Below are positions 1 to 11,217 of a stretch of DNA of 64,000 nucleotides, piece by piece. The DNA comes from Haemaphysalis longicornis (taxonomy: Eukaryota > Arthropoda > Arachnida > Ixodida > Ixodidae). A program made the position numbers and the translations under genes. The stretch's first letter is position 1; every line of letters begins with the position of its first letter. The DNA lies in assembly GCA_013339765.2 (NCBI GenBank), contig CM023449.1, positions 204,501,422-204,565,421 on the forward strand, written 5' to 3'. The notes under the pieces were generated by a model. It saw only the letters and a list, made by a program, of their open reading frames with translations, was not told the DNA's origin and ran no database searches.

Positions 1-927
1 CAGAGAAATGCACACCACCCATCACTGCCGGTAGTAGTTCTATGCCAAAATCTCCAACTACAGTAGGCGTTGCAACCGCAATTCTCGACCCATTGGTCAT
101 GCCCATGACCACTGAAGCAAGGATCATCGCTTGAAGTGTGTGGAAGTAAAAAAGCAATTCGAAAGCCACAGCTTGTAACAGAGCACACAGAAGCATGAGC
201 ACTTCGAGGGAAAGGATTTTAGAATCTACCACCAGCCCCACAACAGGTCGGAAGAGCGTGTCGCTTGCAGAGAATACGTACAGGAGGTGCGCCGCATATG
301 AAGGCGGAATACCACGGTCACTGACGAGGTCTGTGGATACTAATAAAAAGGCATTCATCGCGCTTATAACCGCTGAAAAGGTAAAAGCGTTCACGAAGAA
401 GCGAAGTGTTAGGAAAGGCCGCAGCGTTTGTTTGCACGCTTCAATTACGTTGGAGATTTTGATTTTATTCGCCGTTGCTAGATTCGCACAGCGGAGTAGA
501 TCAGCAATTTCGCCAGGATGTGAATGGAGCTCCTTTTGACCATTTATATCGTTCTCCAGCTTTCTCATCTCACCGGTCGCGTGCTCTAAGCTAGGCAGTT
601 CGGGCTTTTGGTGACTGGGCTCGGCAGAAAAGCTTTGTTTCTGTGTTGAAACCTTGCTTGAAATTTTATTCCGTTTGGATTCTTCATGCCATGGCGGGCT
701 CCTCAGAGCTAAAGCAAAAGGCAAAGCGTTCATCAGAATGGCCCCATAAAGGAGGAAGGCGCTGCGAACGCCGTACGTAGTACGAAAAAAATCGACAAGT
801 GGGGGAAGGGCCATGGTGTTGATACCGCCAGCCATGTACATCAGGCACATGGCTGTCATTCTGCGCTTTTCGAAGTGCTGAGCCGCTATGACGTTGATGC
901 TGAAGAAAACGCCGCCGGCAGTAACTC
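1..927 (-). CDS. Monocarboxylate-transporter-like MFS protein, exon 3 (partial, runs off left edge)
   Basis: The minus strand is open for 308 codons from a canonical acceptor (tttcag at 928-933) to the window edge. The frame starts in phase 1, matching the donor of the exon at 4738. The translation has membrane segments typical of SLC16 carriers: a GGVFFSINVIAAQHF stretch, then a segment ending AFALALRSPPW. A hydrophilic loop of about 80 residues rich in K, E and S follows, where SLC16 proteins have the large cytosolic loop between helices 6 and 7. Further hydrophobic helices follow, ending at GGVHFS at the edge. The family moves lactate, pyruvate or other monocarboxylates with protons across the plasma membrane; the substrate here cannot be read from sequence. 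The C-terminal helices are outside the window. Family assignment is by recognition of the pattern, not by a search. Confidence 0.85.
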
Positions 928-2769
928 CTGAAATGAAAGAAAGGGATGTGTAAGATGTTTGTCAAGAAGCATGGGAAATGCAGTAAGTCAAGATTCACGA
1001 TGAGATTTAGCAGGCGTTAGTGACTTCTTCATCTTCACGCTTGCCAGATATACATTCGTGAAACAATTTTAATTTATCTGGGGCGCTTCAGGATGGACCA
1101 GGCTCGGCCTAAGTAAGCAAGTTTGTATTTTGCTCCGATCATCAAACACCGTGGCCAGTGATGCTTTGTGACTCAAGAGACGTTTTCTGAAAGTCGAAGG
1201 TGATGAGAATGCTTGCACTAACAGGCAGCGTGCGATCCCTGAGGGCAATATCAGGCAGTGTTTTATGAAATTATTTAACAACAAACACATATATGTGAAT
1301 GTCAAGCATTAACTTTCAGCCCAGCCGGCTCAATTTTAGAAGGGGCCATTTTAAAAAAACGATCCCTATACTACAGTAAAAAAATGAGACGACCACAGTT
1401 AGTTGCGCCAAAATTTCAGCGTAGCAGATTTATCTAGCAAATGATTTCACATTTTCACAAGACACCGCCGCATATGTAACGTGGAGTGATACGCAGGCCG
1501 TGGCGGTCAGGAATTCGTCTGTTCAATTCTTGCCCCGTGCTATCCTGTCACACAACGCCATTTCATATCCAATACTGAAACTGCACTGTAGGTCATGTCA
1601 CATTCAAGCCTTTTCTCAACTGTCGCAGCAGATCGCTTCCCATATTAATTAATCCTTCTTTGATTCCCGGTCAACTCCCTGAGAGGACGAATGCGAAAAG
1701 CAGCTTATGGTGATTATTTCTCGCTACCGTAGAATGACCGCTCATTCTCGCGGAGCGCAGCCCTGCAAGCTTGCGCTGAAGACCAAAACTAGATACCAAA
1801 ATGTTTGTTGAAAGTATTACTAAATTATTCACGTTCAATTTTTGTTACGGTCTGCTCAAGTGATTTTTTTATTGTACTGCAATTACTTTTAACATCCTAG
1901 AAAACGTGACTCCGGGGCAAACCGACGCGATCCATGGATGCAAAGGTCAAGATCAGGTCTCCTCTAGAACAAATATCGCAATTTGACTTGTCATTCTGTA
2001 ACCATCTTCGGTTTGAAGAGATGGAATATTTCACTTAATTTGTTAAAAGCCAGGACTCCTTTTCTGGGTCCTAACTTTTCGGGGTCCTAACCTAGCCTAC
2101 CTAAGCATGCCCAGCTTTCCTTACACAGGAGCGCATTCTCGAAACACAATATCCACAAAATAAAGGCAGAAGTGCTCACCGTTACACTGTAAAATTATAG
2201 TTCCTCTATCATTGTGCTTGCGCCGTTTGTTTTGGGGCCAGAGGTAATGAAATGCAGCTAGATGCGCGTAAAAGGGAAGGCACAAATTACGTCGTGTCGC
2301 TCCGGACACGACGTAAAGTAGCCGGGGGAGAGCGATTGGGAGGGCGGTTTTGGGTTACGAAAATCTCATCTGTGAGGGACCAAAATTGTCCTTGAGCCAA
2401 ACCACATCACGCTGAATGGCACAAGTGCGCTAACGGGAGTCAAGAAGTGCGAAGTTGCATTTTAGTCACAATTTTCGGTTCCCTAGCCTTAAAATAAATA
2501 GAAAATCACGTTTTGTTTATGCACGCAAGCTTTGCCCACATGTTTTGGCCCTAGAAAAAAAAAACTGCCAGACACGACTGCACTGCCTATTTATTAAGGC
2601 GAGAGCTTTATATGCACCGTCATTCAGGCTACCGACAACACCCTTGAAGAAATCATCGTATCAAAAGGCTCTCCTTCGGAAGAAAGACAGCATTAGTACG
2701 ATGAGTTCCATAGTGGAAGCTCAAACTCGGCAGTTGCGGGATGGGGCCCTCCTCGCAATTTATTGAAAA

Positions 2770-4640
2770 TATCTTTATTGAAAAAAGGGGGGGCAGAAGA
2801 ATGTGGCTATTGTAAATCCGGGATTCCACTGGCCTCCAACACCGCTGGGGCTCTCTCTACCAGCCATCGCTGGCAGGCAAGCTTATCGATGGGCAGGGTG
2901 GCCTCTCGCTTCTCCTTTGACGTGTTTGTGAGTGGGTGTATAGTTTGTGTAATGACATGCCCATACGTTGCCCGCCCTCTACCGGTAATTCAGGCACAAG
3001 TGGTAATAGATGGTGGGGTACCAGGAATGTAATTTAGCTAGTGTGGGTACAGTGACTGTCTGTACTACTCTCCTGGGAGTGTATTCTTTTTTAGTGAGGC
3101 TTTTGTCCGGTGGTGGATGTGTTGTTCTGTTGAGCCTCAATATGGTTAAATATTCGGTGAACGTCACGGTTTCCATGTCCAGGGATGGCGATTTGCATGG
3201 GGGGGGGGGGGGGGGGGGGGGGCGCGCAGAGAAGACTTCGGGCTGTGGCATCGGCGGCCTCGTTCCCCTTTTGACCCATGTGTCTTTACGTCCAGATGAT
3301 ATGGCCTCTCTCGGTGGGTGTTTACAAAGTACTTGGTGTGCGGGATTTGTAGACAGAGCCCGGTACATAGTGTCTGCAGGCCTCTTGCGAATCAGACAAA
3401 ATTATTGGACTGGGTTTGGAAGCGATGGATAGGGTGAATGCTGCCTTTTACCCATGAGCGGCGATTTTTTTCTTCAATGTCGCGGTGTTTACAATTTTTT
3501 CATGTGGTGCCGTGACTGCATCCACTACATTTCCCTCTTCAGGTTCGGTGGCGTCCATGTACAGGGTGTTCTGGTTGTCCTATTGTCTACCGGCCTCCTC
3601 CTCTCGGCATTAGGTAGGGGGTTCACAATTCTGATACCCCACAGTCTAATTTTCGATCTCGTATCTGTAGTAAGATATTCTAATGACTCTGGCTGCCCGC
3701 CGTGGATGGTGGAGCCTAATTACTCCAATATAGTACTTACCATTGGTTGTTGTGTTTCATTGCTTAATTTGGAATATTTGCTGAGCTTCCCTGAGCTCTC
3801 TGCTGCTGCGGCCTCCGAGCTCCAGAAGTCTGATGAAGCATGTCAAGTTGGGAGTCCCCGGGGCTATCTTGTACGCTGTTCTAACTACAACACTTAGTTT
3901 TCTTGGCTCGTCATTGACGAATCGGAAGTACGACATCCTGTAGGTGCTGCACGCGGGCACGACGAATGTTTGTGTTAACCGGTAAGCCTCCCTTACCCTT
4001 GGTCCGTGGCACTTTTTCCTGACTGCTGTGATCTCCCTAAGCGCTTGCTTTGTTGCTGTCCCGAGTTTCTTGAGTGAAATCCCATTTCTCGTGCTTGTGG
4101 ACTGTGCTGTCCTAGGACCTTGACACAAACGGTCCGCGGGACCAGTTTTCCGTTGATGTAAATTTCAATGTTGTCGAGTGTTCCCCCTATGGGTTTTCGA
4201 AATTAGTAGGGCACACTTCTCCAAGAAGCATTCCAGACCCCTACTTTTAGCATACGCATTAACTGTGTTTGCGGTCCTCTGCAAGCTCTCTTCCATTTCT
4301 GCGTCGTTCTCTCTTCTGAATGCCACCGTGGTATCGTCAGTGCAGTGGGGAGATCTTTCAGTTGAAGAGGAGAGGAGATAGAACAGCTCCCAGGGGAGTA
4401 CCTCTGAAACCTGAAATTATCGGCTTGTCGGGTGGTAGGAAAGCTTATGATGCACCGGTAAGTCTTCGGCCCGCATCATATGAGTTATATCCTCTTGCGT
4501 ATACTTCTGCGTGGCACATTATATAGCAAACGCTCTCATTAATCGACAGCTATAGGGACATCTGGTCGGGCCCCTGGTTGACTTCTCTAGGAAATCTTTT
4601 GCGCACCCAGAGCGGTATGTCTTGAGTGGGTATGTGTGGC
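2770..4640 (-). repeat. Non-LTR retrotransposon (LINE, RNase-H-bearing) relic in intron 2
   Basis: Minus-strand translation gives, in broken frames, a degenerate reverse transcriptase active-site region (CTDDTTVAF near 4,320), a thumb/connection region (TFVVPACSTYRMSYFRFV near 3,930) and an RNase H tail (KGNEAADATAR near 3,260). RT followed by RNase H places it with the I/R1/LOA-type LINEs. It has stops and frameshifts and is not functional. It lies inside the transporter intron on the same strand as the gene. Boundaries are approximate because no 3' tail or target-site duplication was identified. Confidence 0.75.
3199..3222 (+). repeat. 24-base G homopolymer
   Basis: An uninterrupted run of 24 G (C on the LINE coding strand) inside the RNase H part of the LINE relic. 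Runs of this length are unstable and often mis-sized in assemblies. Confidence 0.95.
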
Positions 4641-4737
4641 CGAAACCTAAATTGTGTGTTTGCTGATGGTGATGGTGAGTGCACTTCCACTTTAATCATG
4701 AATTACGTGCTTTTGGAATACACGTTCAAGCACTTAC

Positions 4738-4881
4738 CATGCACGACACCAACCAAGGCGTCAATAAGGGCAATGCTTTGGGCGAAATAGCACAAACTGA
4801 CGGCGATGCCTGTGGTGAACGAGCACGTCAGCAAAATCGTTCGACAAGAGCAGCGACTGCACAGCATGCCCGTCACGGGAC
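4738..4881 (-). CDS. Monocarboxylate-transporter-like MFS protein, exon 2
   Basis: This 144-nt exon is bounded by cttcag acceptor and G|gtaagt donor. It encodes GPVTGMLCSRCSCRTILL, then a hydrophobic helix, then FAQSIALIDALVGVVHG. It joins exon 1 (…TCA G|) and exon 3 (|GA GTT…) in phase 1 with the frame kept throughout. The GP-V-x-G-x-L motif followed by basic residues is typical of the loop between helices 2 and 3 of SLC16/MFS carriers. The introns on both sides are 2.7 and 3.8 kb and filled with repeats. Confidence 0.88.
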
Positions 4882-5806
4882 CTGAAGCAAGGGTAAAAAA
4901 CTTTTTAAACAATGTGGCAATGTACTCGAAAGCCCAAATTTCGCTTGTTTGTACCAGCAGTAATGACAAATAAACACATTTACCACCGTCAAAAACAGAA
5001 GCCTACATCTAGCTCCAATAGGAGGTAGAATACAGTTATCGTCGGTGTGACAAAAGTACATGTGCAGTGCGGAGCCTACGTTCTCTTTTCACTTTTCTTC
5101 AAAAAAAAAAATGATACTGGCAACGACTCATTTCGGACGACAACAACGGCGCTAGCCCCGACTCAAACCTTGAAACGGTGCTAGCACGCCGATCTAGCCA
5201 GCCCCGAACCAGGTTATTACTGCGTGAGAAATAAATGCTGAATTTTGGAGAGCAATTTCGCCGTCTACCCGAGGACACAGAGCTACAGTTAGCACATACC
5301 GAACCGGCAAAAGCTGATAATGAGGAACAGGTATATAAGGCAGACCACGTCAGTTGTAAGATAGATGACAAATAAAACGCTCCACTTTTTCACCGCACGT
5401 CGTAACATGAAGAAGCGGTAAAGAAGTCACATACAACTTCCACATGGACCACACCCATGCAGGGTTTTCTTGTACAGCCCTTCATATTCATAATAAATTT
5501 CGTCGACAGCCAACCATATTAGCGTAGGCTGAGAAGAAAAGCTTTCAAAACAAGCTTTGGAACAATGTTAATTCATGTAGAATTGTGTTTTATTATACGA
5601 TTTTACAGCACTTAGGCTTTCATTTTGTTGCTCCAAGAGCGTATGCAAAAATAAAAAAAAAACTGAAGCCGTTGGACAGCTTTATGTTGGACGTATCGCG
5701 TGATCGGGAAACTAGGCGACGGACGACGTCAAACAGCGCTCAAACAACGTTTTCGTGGGATTTTAATGCGTGGCATTCTTTCCCGAGTACCCCCGCAACT
5801 AGGAGC

Positions 5807-6380
5807 GTGTAACGCCCTGCATTTCCACAAAAATGCAGATTTTGCGAAAGTTCAAATGTAATCATTAGAACAACGTAAATGGAGATAACTGGTCGAACGA
5901 AATTTAGGAAAACACAAAATAACGAAAATATTAGAAAATTGCGGAAATTCTCAAAATGTACCGCATGGCATTTCCGCATTTATGTAGATATCGCGAAAGT
6001 TCCAGATGTAATCGTTATAAAAGCGTAAATGGAGATAAGTGGTCGAAGGAAATTTTGAAAAACTAAAAAATAACAAAAATATAATATAATTACGGAAAAT
6101 GGCGAACCGTGTAACGCCCTGCATTCCCACAATAATGCAGATTTCGCGAAAGTTCTCAATTTAATCGTCAGACTAACGTAAATGGAGATAATTGGTAGAA
6201 CGAAATTGTGAAAAACTAAAAAATTACAAAACTATAACAAAAATACGGAAAATGTCAAAACGTATACCGCATGGCATTTCCACAATATTGAAGATTTCGG
6301 GAAAGGTTTACCTGTAATCGTTATATAATAGCGTAATTTGAGATAATTGGCTCGACAGGATTTTTTAAAAAATTTGGCTG
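5807..6380. repeat. Tandem repeat, ~150-bp monomers arranged as ~300-bp dimers
   Basis: Four diverged AT-rich copies follow each other. The phrase taacgccctgcatt occurs at 5,809 and again about 300 bp later. The alternate phrase accgcatggcatttcc occurs at 5,960 and about 302 bp later. All four share a core resembling gcgaaagttc…gtaatcgtta…gtaaatggagataa. Monomers 1 and 3, and 2 and 4, resemble each other most, so the array grew by duplication of a dimer. It lies in intron 1 of the transporter. Confidence 0.85.
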
Positions 6381-6639
6381 GAAAATAATTACACCCAAGA
6401 CCGGCGGCATAAGAATGCTGCGCATTATATGATAATTCTCTGAATTTCTGCATAATTTTTTTTTGTAATATCTCAACGTTAGAGCACACTACCTAGTTGG
6501 ACAACGAGCCCCATGCATTCGTAGCAACACTCCAAAGAAAAAAATGCCCCCACCTCCCCGAAGGGAATCGTGAGGAAGTGCGAATGCATTTCTTGCGCCG
6601 ATAGTACACGGCGTAGTAATTCTGCCATCGCCTTGAGAG

Positions 6640-7015
6640 GCGCAGTACCGGCGAGGGGGAGCTGTCAGGCGAGGGGAGAGGCGCGCGCCGAGGGTGAGTG
6701 CAAACCTAACGGGGGGAGAGGCGCGCCAGCTGCAGAGCATGTGACGTCACGGCGCGAGGAGAGGGGGAGCAGACGCAAAGGCGCCAGCGCGCGGTCACGT
6801 GGGAGTGTGACGTCACGGCGCGAGGAGCGGTGCGGGAGCCGGCGCGGGCGCGCGCAGCCACGGCGCGGGAGGCGGAGCGCGCGCGGGTCACGTGGGGTGT
6901 GACGTCGCTGCGCCGTTGCTACAGACGCTCCTCTCCGCTCCTCGCGCCGTTGCTAGGGGAGAGGAGGAGGAGCAATGCGGACGGCGGAAGGTTCGGGGTC
7001 GCTTATAAAGTGCAT
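6640..7015. promoter_or_regulatory. CpG-rich block with repeated CRE and E-box motifs and a TATA-like site
   Basis: This GC- and CpG-dense stretch in transporter intron 1 contains two full TGACGTCA sites (near 6,741 and 6,807) and a truncated third, each beginning gtgacgtc. It also has two CACGTG E-boxes, and a TATAAAG near 7,003 about 100 bp downstream. The motifs come in a crude tandem arrangement of about 55-90 bp. It could be an alternative promoter, an enhancer, or the promoter of a decayed mobile element. No transcript evidence is visible. Confidence 0.45.
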
Positions 7016-7594
7016 CGCACTTTAAAAATGTCAAATTCGCCCATCGAGCCGCGCCGACGCTCGCTGATGTGCACGGGCACCAGCGAATTAAGGCCATGTG
7101 GGGTGCCGCGTCGGTAGAAGGCAGCATCCCAACGTAAAACATAACTGTTTATTAACGTGGAAGCAGCAGCGGGACAAGCATGCCGGCCTGCGCTCGAAAG
7201 GTCAGAGGAACAATCATAATCTCGAGCTTAGCGGCTTGGGTTTTATCGACCCCAGTGGTGACGTAAGCCTCCGGCGAAACTGCGGTGTCGCTGTCCCTTA
7301 TCGGAAACGTGTTGCAGCGAGTGGCCTTGTCACGCTGGGCTAAACAGTGACGAGACGGAGGCTGCGCAGGTTTGTGCGCAGTGGTCGCCACATCCACTTC
7401 GAAAACCGCGTTCTAAAAGGCTAGCCATGGCGAATGACCGTCGGCAAACATGGCCGCGCCCAGGGCGCCACGCTGTAAGCGGTATGGAGCAATGATCAGG
7501 CCTACGGTTATAATGAAACCACTCTATTGTCGCATTCATTCAAGCCGTCCCGCTATCATCGCAACGCGCTTCTGCCCCCGACAGGCGCACTGAC

Positions 7595-7832
7595 CTGACA
7601 AGTGAAGAAGGCTGGTGCTCAGCGTGACAGGCCAAGAAGCGCGCTGTCTGGTGACCCCGAACGTCTCTACGATGCCGTAAAAGAGGACGCCGCTGACGCG
7701 AGGCGTGGCAAGGGCCAGGAACATAATGGCCGAGCAGAAGCCCAGGACTACCCAGCTTCGACGGGAGTCCAAACACAGGGCTGGGTCATCTTTCAGCGAC
7801 GCCCTGCTTCGAAAGGTAATTGATCCTTCCAT
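7595..7832 (-). CDS. Monocarboxylate-transporter-like MFS protein, exon 1 (start codon)
   Basis: An ATG at 7,832-7,830 opens 79 codons ending at donor TCA G|gtcagtg. After a short hydrophilic N-terminus with the DSRRSW motif comes a first membrane helix (WVVLGFCSAIMFLALATP), then the second-helix region FGVTRQRASWPVTLSTSLL. The D-x-R-x-W-V-V start followed by R-x-x-x-W-P before helix 2 is the signature layout of SLC16 monocarboxylate transporters. The ATG is chosen because it is the only in-frame Met upstream of the motif. A further 5' non-coding exon cannot be excluded. With exons 2 and 3 it gives about 435 residues up to the window edge. Confidence 0.85.
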
Positions 7833-8459
7833 TCCTTTTCAACTGTGTCACGTAATGCTCTTAATCTGTGGCGCCTTGCATGCGCGTGCAGCTTTTCCAA
7901 GCCGAACGGGCGCTTGCTTAGAGGTCTCTGTTATCCAGAGCCCGAACGGCTTATTTATATTTTGGGAGCAAGGTTTGTGGACGTTGGTTGAATGCTCCCG
8001 GCTTTAATCTAATCTCGATAAAGATAACGTTTACAGCGCGGGCAAGAGCGCAATACGTACGCACGGTTATAACCGGTCTGAGTTACTTGCGTTATCTTCA
8101 GGGTTACTGTACGCTTTCCTGAAAGAAAAAAAAAATCTCCGGCTAACTTATGCTTGCCGCTGTTGTGCACATAGTTGTATCGCTTTATTATCTCCGAACG
8201 TGAATTGTGCAGCTTCATTTTACACCTGTAATGGTCTAGACTACCACTTGGAATTAAGTCTGCGTTTTAAATGCGCCTAGCCTTAGTATGATGCCGTTTC
8301 GTGCGCTGCTGTACTGCTCATCTTGCCGTACCAGCTAGCCCCAATACTCACCAGTGCAGGCTATCTGTCTAGTTCTCGGTTTGTTTAATTAAATGTCAGT
8401 TTTCATGTTAATGTTAATGTTAACGCGCATGGCGAGCCTGCTCACTAATGGGTCGTTCA

Positions 8460-9360
8460 GCCACTGGGATTCGGGAGGTAAGTTATCGGCGAAAAGAAGA
8501 GCTATGTAAAGGGGAAAAAAGTGGAGGTAAAGTGGTAAGCTCAAGAGAGGAGAGGAGAGGCGGGTAGAAGAGACCCCTGGAAAAAGAGTAACGGAAAGAA
8601 ACGGAAGGGAGAGGACTCAGAAGTGAAAGGTGGAGTGAAAGGGGCGATGCTATTGAAGTGGACGAATATTTGGGGGGAAAGATCGAAGAATGCGAAGAAT
8701 TGGCGTTGGGGATGAGACTAGAGGGAGTGAAGCAGGGGAGATGTGTGTACCGGAATGAGCAAGCGTAGGAGGAAGTGTGGGATGGAAGATGGGGAAAGAG
8801 GAAAGAGAAGGGGGGACAAGAGTGTAGCGAAAAGGGGAGGGGTTGGGGGAGGGAAACAAGGATGGCAAGAAGAGTGTAGGGGGGAGGATTGCAACTGGAG
8901 AAGTAATGTAAATGGGAGGCGGACGAGAAAGAGAATTGGCGATGGTGATGGGATTAGAGGAAGGAGCGGAGAAGGAAAGTGTAGCGGAAGAGAGGAAGGA
9001 GGGGAAGTTAGGAGGAGAGTGGAAACAAAAGAAAAGGCCGGAGAACATGGCGAAAAAAAGTGTAGCGGAAGGAGGTGGGACCGGGGAAGGTTGGGTAATG
9101 GCGAGGTGCAAGTGGGAGAGTGGAACGTTGCGAGGAATTGGCATATCTTGGTTGTAGCTTTAGTCGAGTTGAAAGCTCAAAATCACGACTGGGACAACAG
9201 AATTAGAAACACGACACAAGGCCAGGATTTGTGTCCTGTTTCTCATTCTGTTATCCGCGTCGTGGTTGTGGTCTTCCTTGTAGGAGTAAATGAAAAATTT
9301 GAGGTGGGGAGAGGAGGGTGAGGAGGAATGGTGGATTGTGGTTTACGGAATTGGACGAGG
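8460..9360 (+). repeat. Polypurine-rich low-complexity tract
   Basis: About 900 bases in which the plus strand is overwhelmingly A and G, densest at 8,500-9,130. It is built from irregular gagagg/gggga/gaagaa motifs with few pyrimidines. Apparent reading frames across it are low-complexity and not credible genes. It begins about 630 bp 5' of the transporter start codon. Confidence 0.85.
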
Positions 9361-9815
9361 CAGATGGCAAAAAGAAAGGAGGTATTGGCATGTTTAGGGC
9401 TACAAAAGGTGGCATTTTCATCCTTTGTGTACGCCAGGTTACATCTGCAGGTCTACTTCTGCAAGAGTCACGCCTGCCAATTGACGGAGCAGGGACTTTT
9501 GTTGATAGCTTGTATTCACCGAGGAGGCACGTATGCAGACAACCATGTGAGTGCGCCGTGACTGGTTACGTGGTTACGTCGGGCTCCGCGGGATGGCGAT
9601 ACGTGTCCGTGCTAAGCACATTATGTCAGGTGGACGCTCCAAACTCTACCCCACGGAACGCAAAGTAATGCCTCGAGTCCAATGGGCGTGCGATTAATAA
9701 CATCTCTGTTGACACCACCGTTTAGAATCGGGTTGAAACGGAGCAGATGACGCACGCCGGTGTTTTTTGTTTTGGTTTTTTTCGGCGTGCTGGCGCATGT
9801 GGCACAAGCCGCGCC

Positions 9816-11217
9816 CAGGGGTGAGACAGCTGAATCAGATTTGCGAGCAGTTTTTGGAGCAGTGAAATCTCGATTTGGAGCAGAAGGATGACATTTATTA
9901 TGACACCTTAGGAGTCTAAAAAATCAAATTTTTGATGACATGGGGGGTGGGGGGGACAGGACACTTTTTATCGGTTTTGAACGTACATAACACTGACACA
10001 GCTTTTCAATAAAGTTTTGTCTAATGGGGTATCACGAGGTACAAACTGCACTACCTTTTTACAAACCGTTTTCAAATTCTTAGGCTCCATGCATAGATAG
10101 CGTGGAGTTCCGTTGAAAATATCGAATTGAAATACTATGCAATTTTAAGGCACTTTTATTATCATGTGAATGCCGAAATTATTATTTTTGTAATCCCAGA
10201 CTCGGCTTTGCGCACAAGTGTAGAACCACGGCAAAAGTTTAAATTGCGCACAGCGAGGCGACAGTCGTCGCACCCCTCCAGCCCTCCCATTTCAATCAAT
10301 GTGCACGTTCACCACGATCGCAATTTGAGTAACGTTGGTATATTTAGCCACCTCCCTCTCGGCATTAAATTCCGCTCTCATACACTGCTTGAACATTTTG
10401 CGGCGATGTAGCCTGCGCAGCCACTTCTGCAGTGTCGATCGCCCCCTTCCCGCCGCTCTCAAGCTCGCTGTCAAAGGCAGCAATAACTCAGCGTTTCATA
10501 GCAACACAATGAGTCTGAAATTTGACTTCAAGCAAGCACCGCGCCTCGCACTCAAGGCCAAAACACGACGAATTCGCGCGCACCACGTTGTTTTTGATGA
10601 ACGCCCGTCTTTCGAGTCGCGCAGATTTCCGCAACAGATTAAACGACTAAATGTAAATCCAGCCAACTCCATAACCAAAAACCACGGTAGAAATCGGCGA
10701 AGAGCACTCTGGCTGAACCACGAGCAACTGCTTCGCCCGGCGGCCATATCTTCCAATCTTCACCACACCAAGATGGCGGCGCCCAGTAATGTCGTTCCGG
10801 AGCATTTTTTCACCCACTTGCCCAAGTATTTTGTCGCCTCAGTACACATAAGTATTTTTCCTACAGGACTTTGCAATGGTTTTCGATTACAAAAACCCAC
10901 AGAATATAACATGTGCAACCCGACATTGCGACTTTCGAAAAAACTATCTCGGGGATAATTTTATGCGGGTTTTTTTATTGAATGATCAATCAATTAAACC
11001 TTTACAAACAGCATCACCTTGGAGGTGCTGAAAAATTATGCCGTCAGTGAGCATTTTTTCCCCACTGAAACTGACGGGAGCGTTAAAACCCTTGGCTCTC
11101 AGACTGTTTTGGAGCAGTTTGGCGCAATTTCGCAATTTTCAAGCTTTTGAAGCACCCTGGTGCAGGAAAACAAATTTGTATGAAAACTGCGCAATTTGCG
11201 CAGCTGTCTCACCCCTG
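9816..11217. mobile_element. hAT-like non-autonomous DNA transposon
   Basis: The ends carry inverted CAGGGGTGAGACAGCTG (9,816-9,832 and, inverted, 11,201-11,217). The first bases CAGGGGTG are typical of hAT terminal repeats. The sequence CGCGCC directly flanks both ends and may be a target duplication, though hAT elements normally make 8 bp. No transposase is recognisable; a 207-codon open frame at 10,335-10,958 has no family resemblance I can see. Confidence 0.6.

Noticed and set aside
8743..9321. 192-codon open frame in the polypurine tract
   Set aside because: It is almost only G, E, R and K from purine codons; stop codons are rare there for compositional reasons.
10335..10958. 207-codon open frame inside the hAT-like element
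   Set aside because: No domain or motif recognised, no splice or promoter context; not enough to call a gene.
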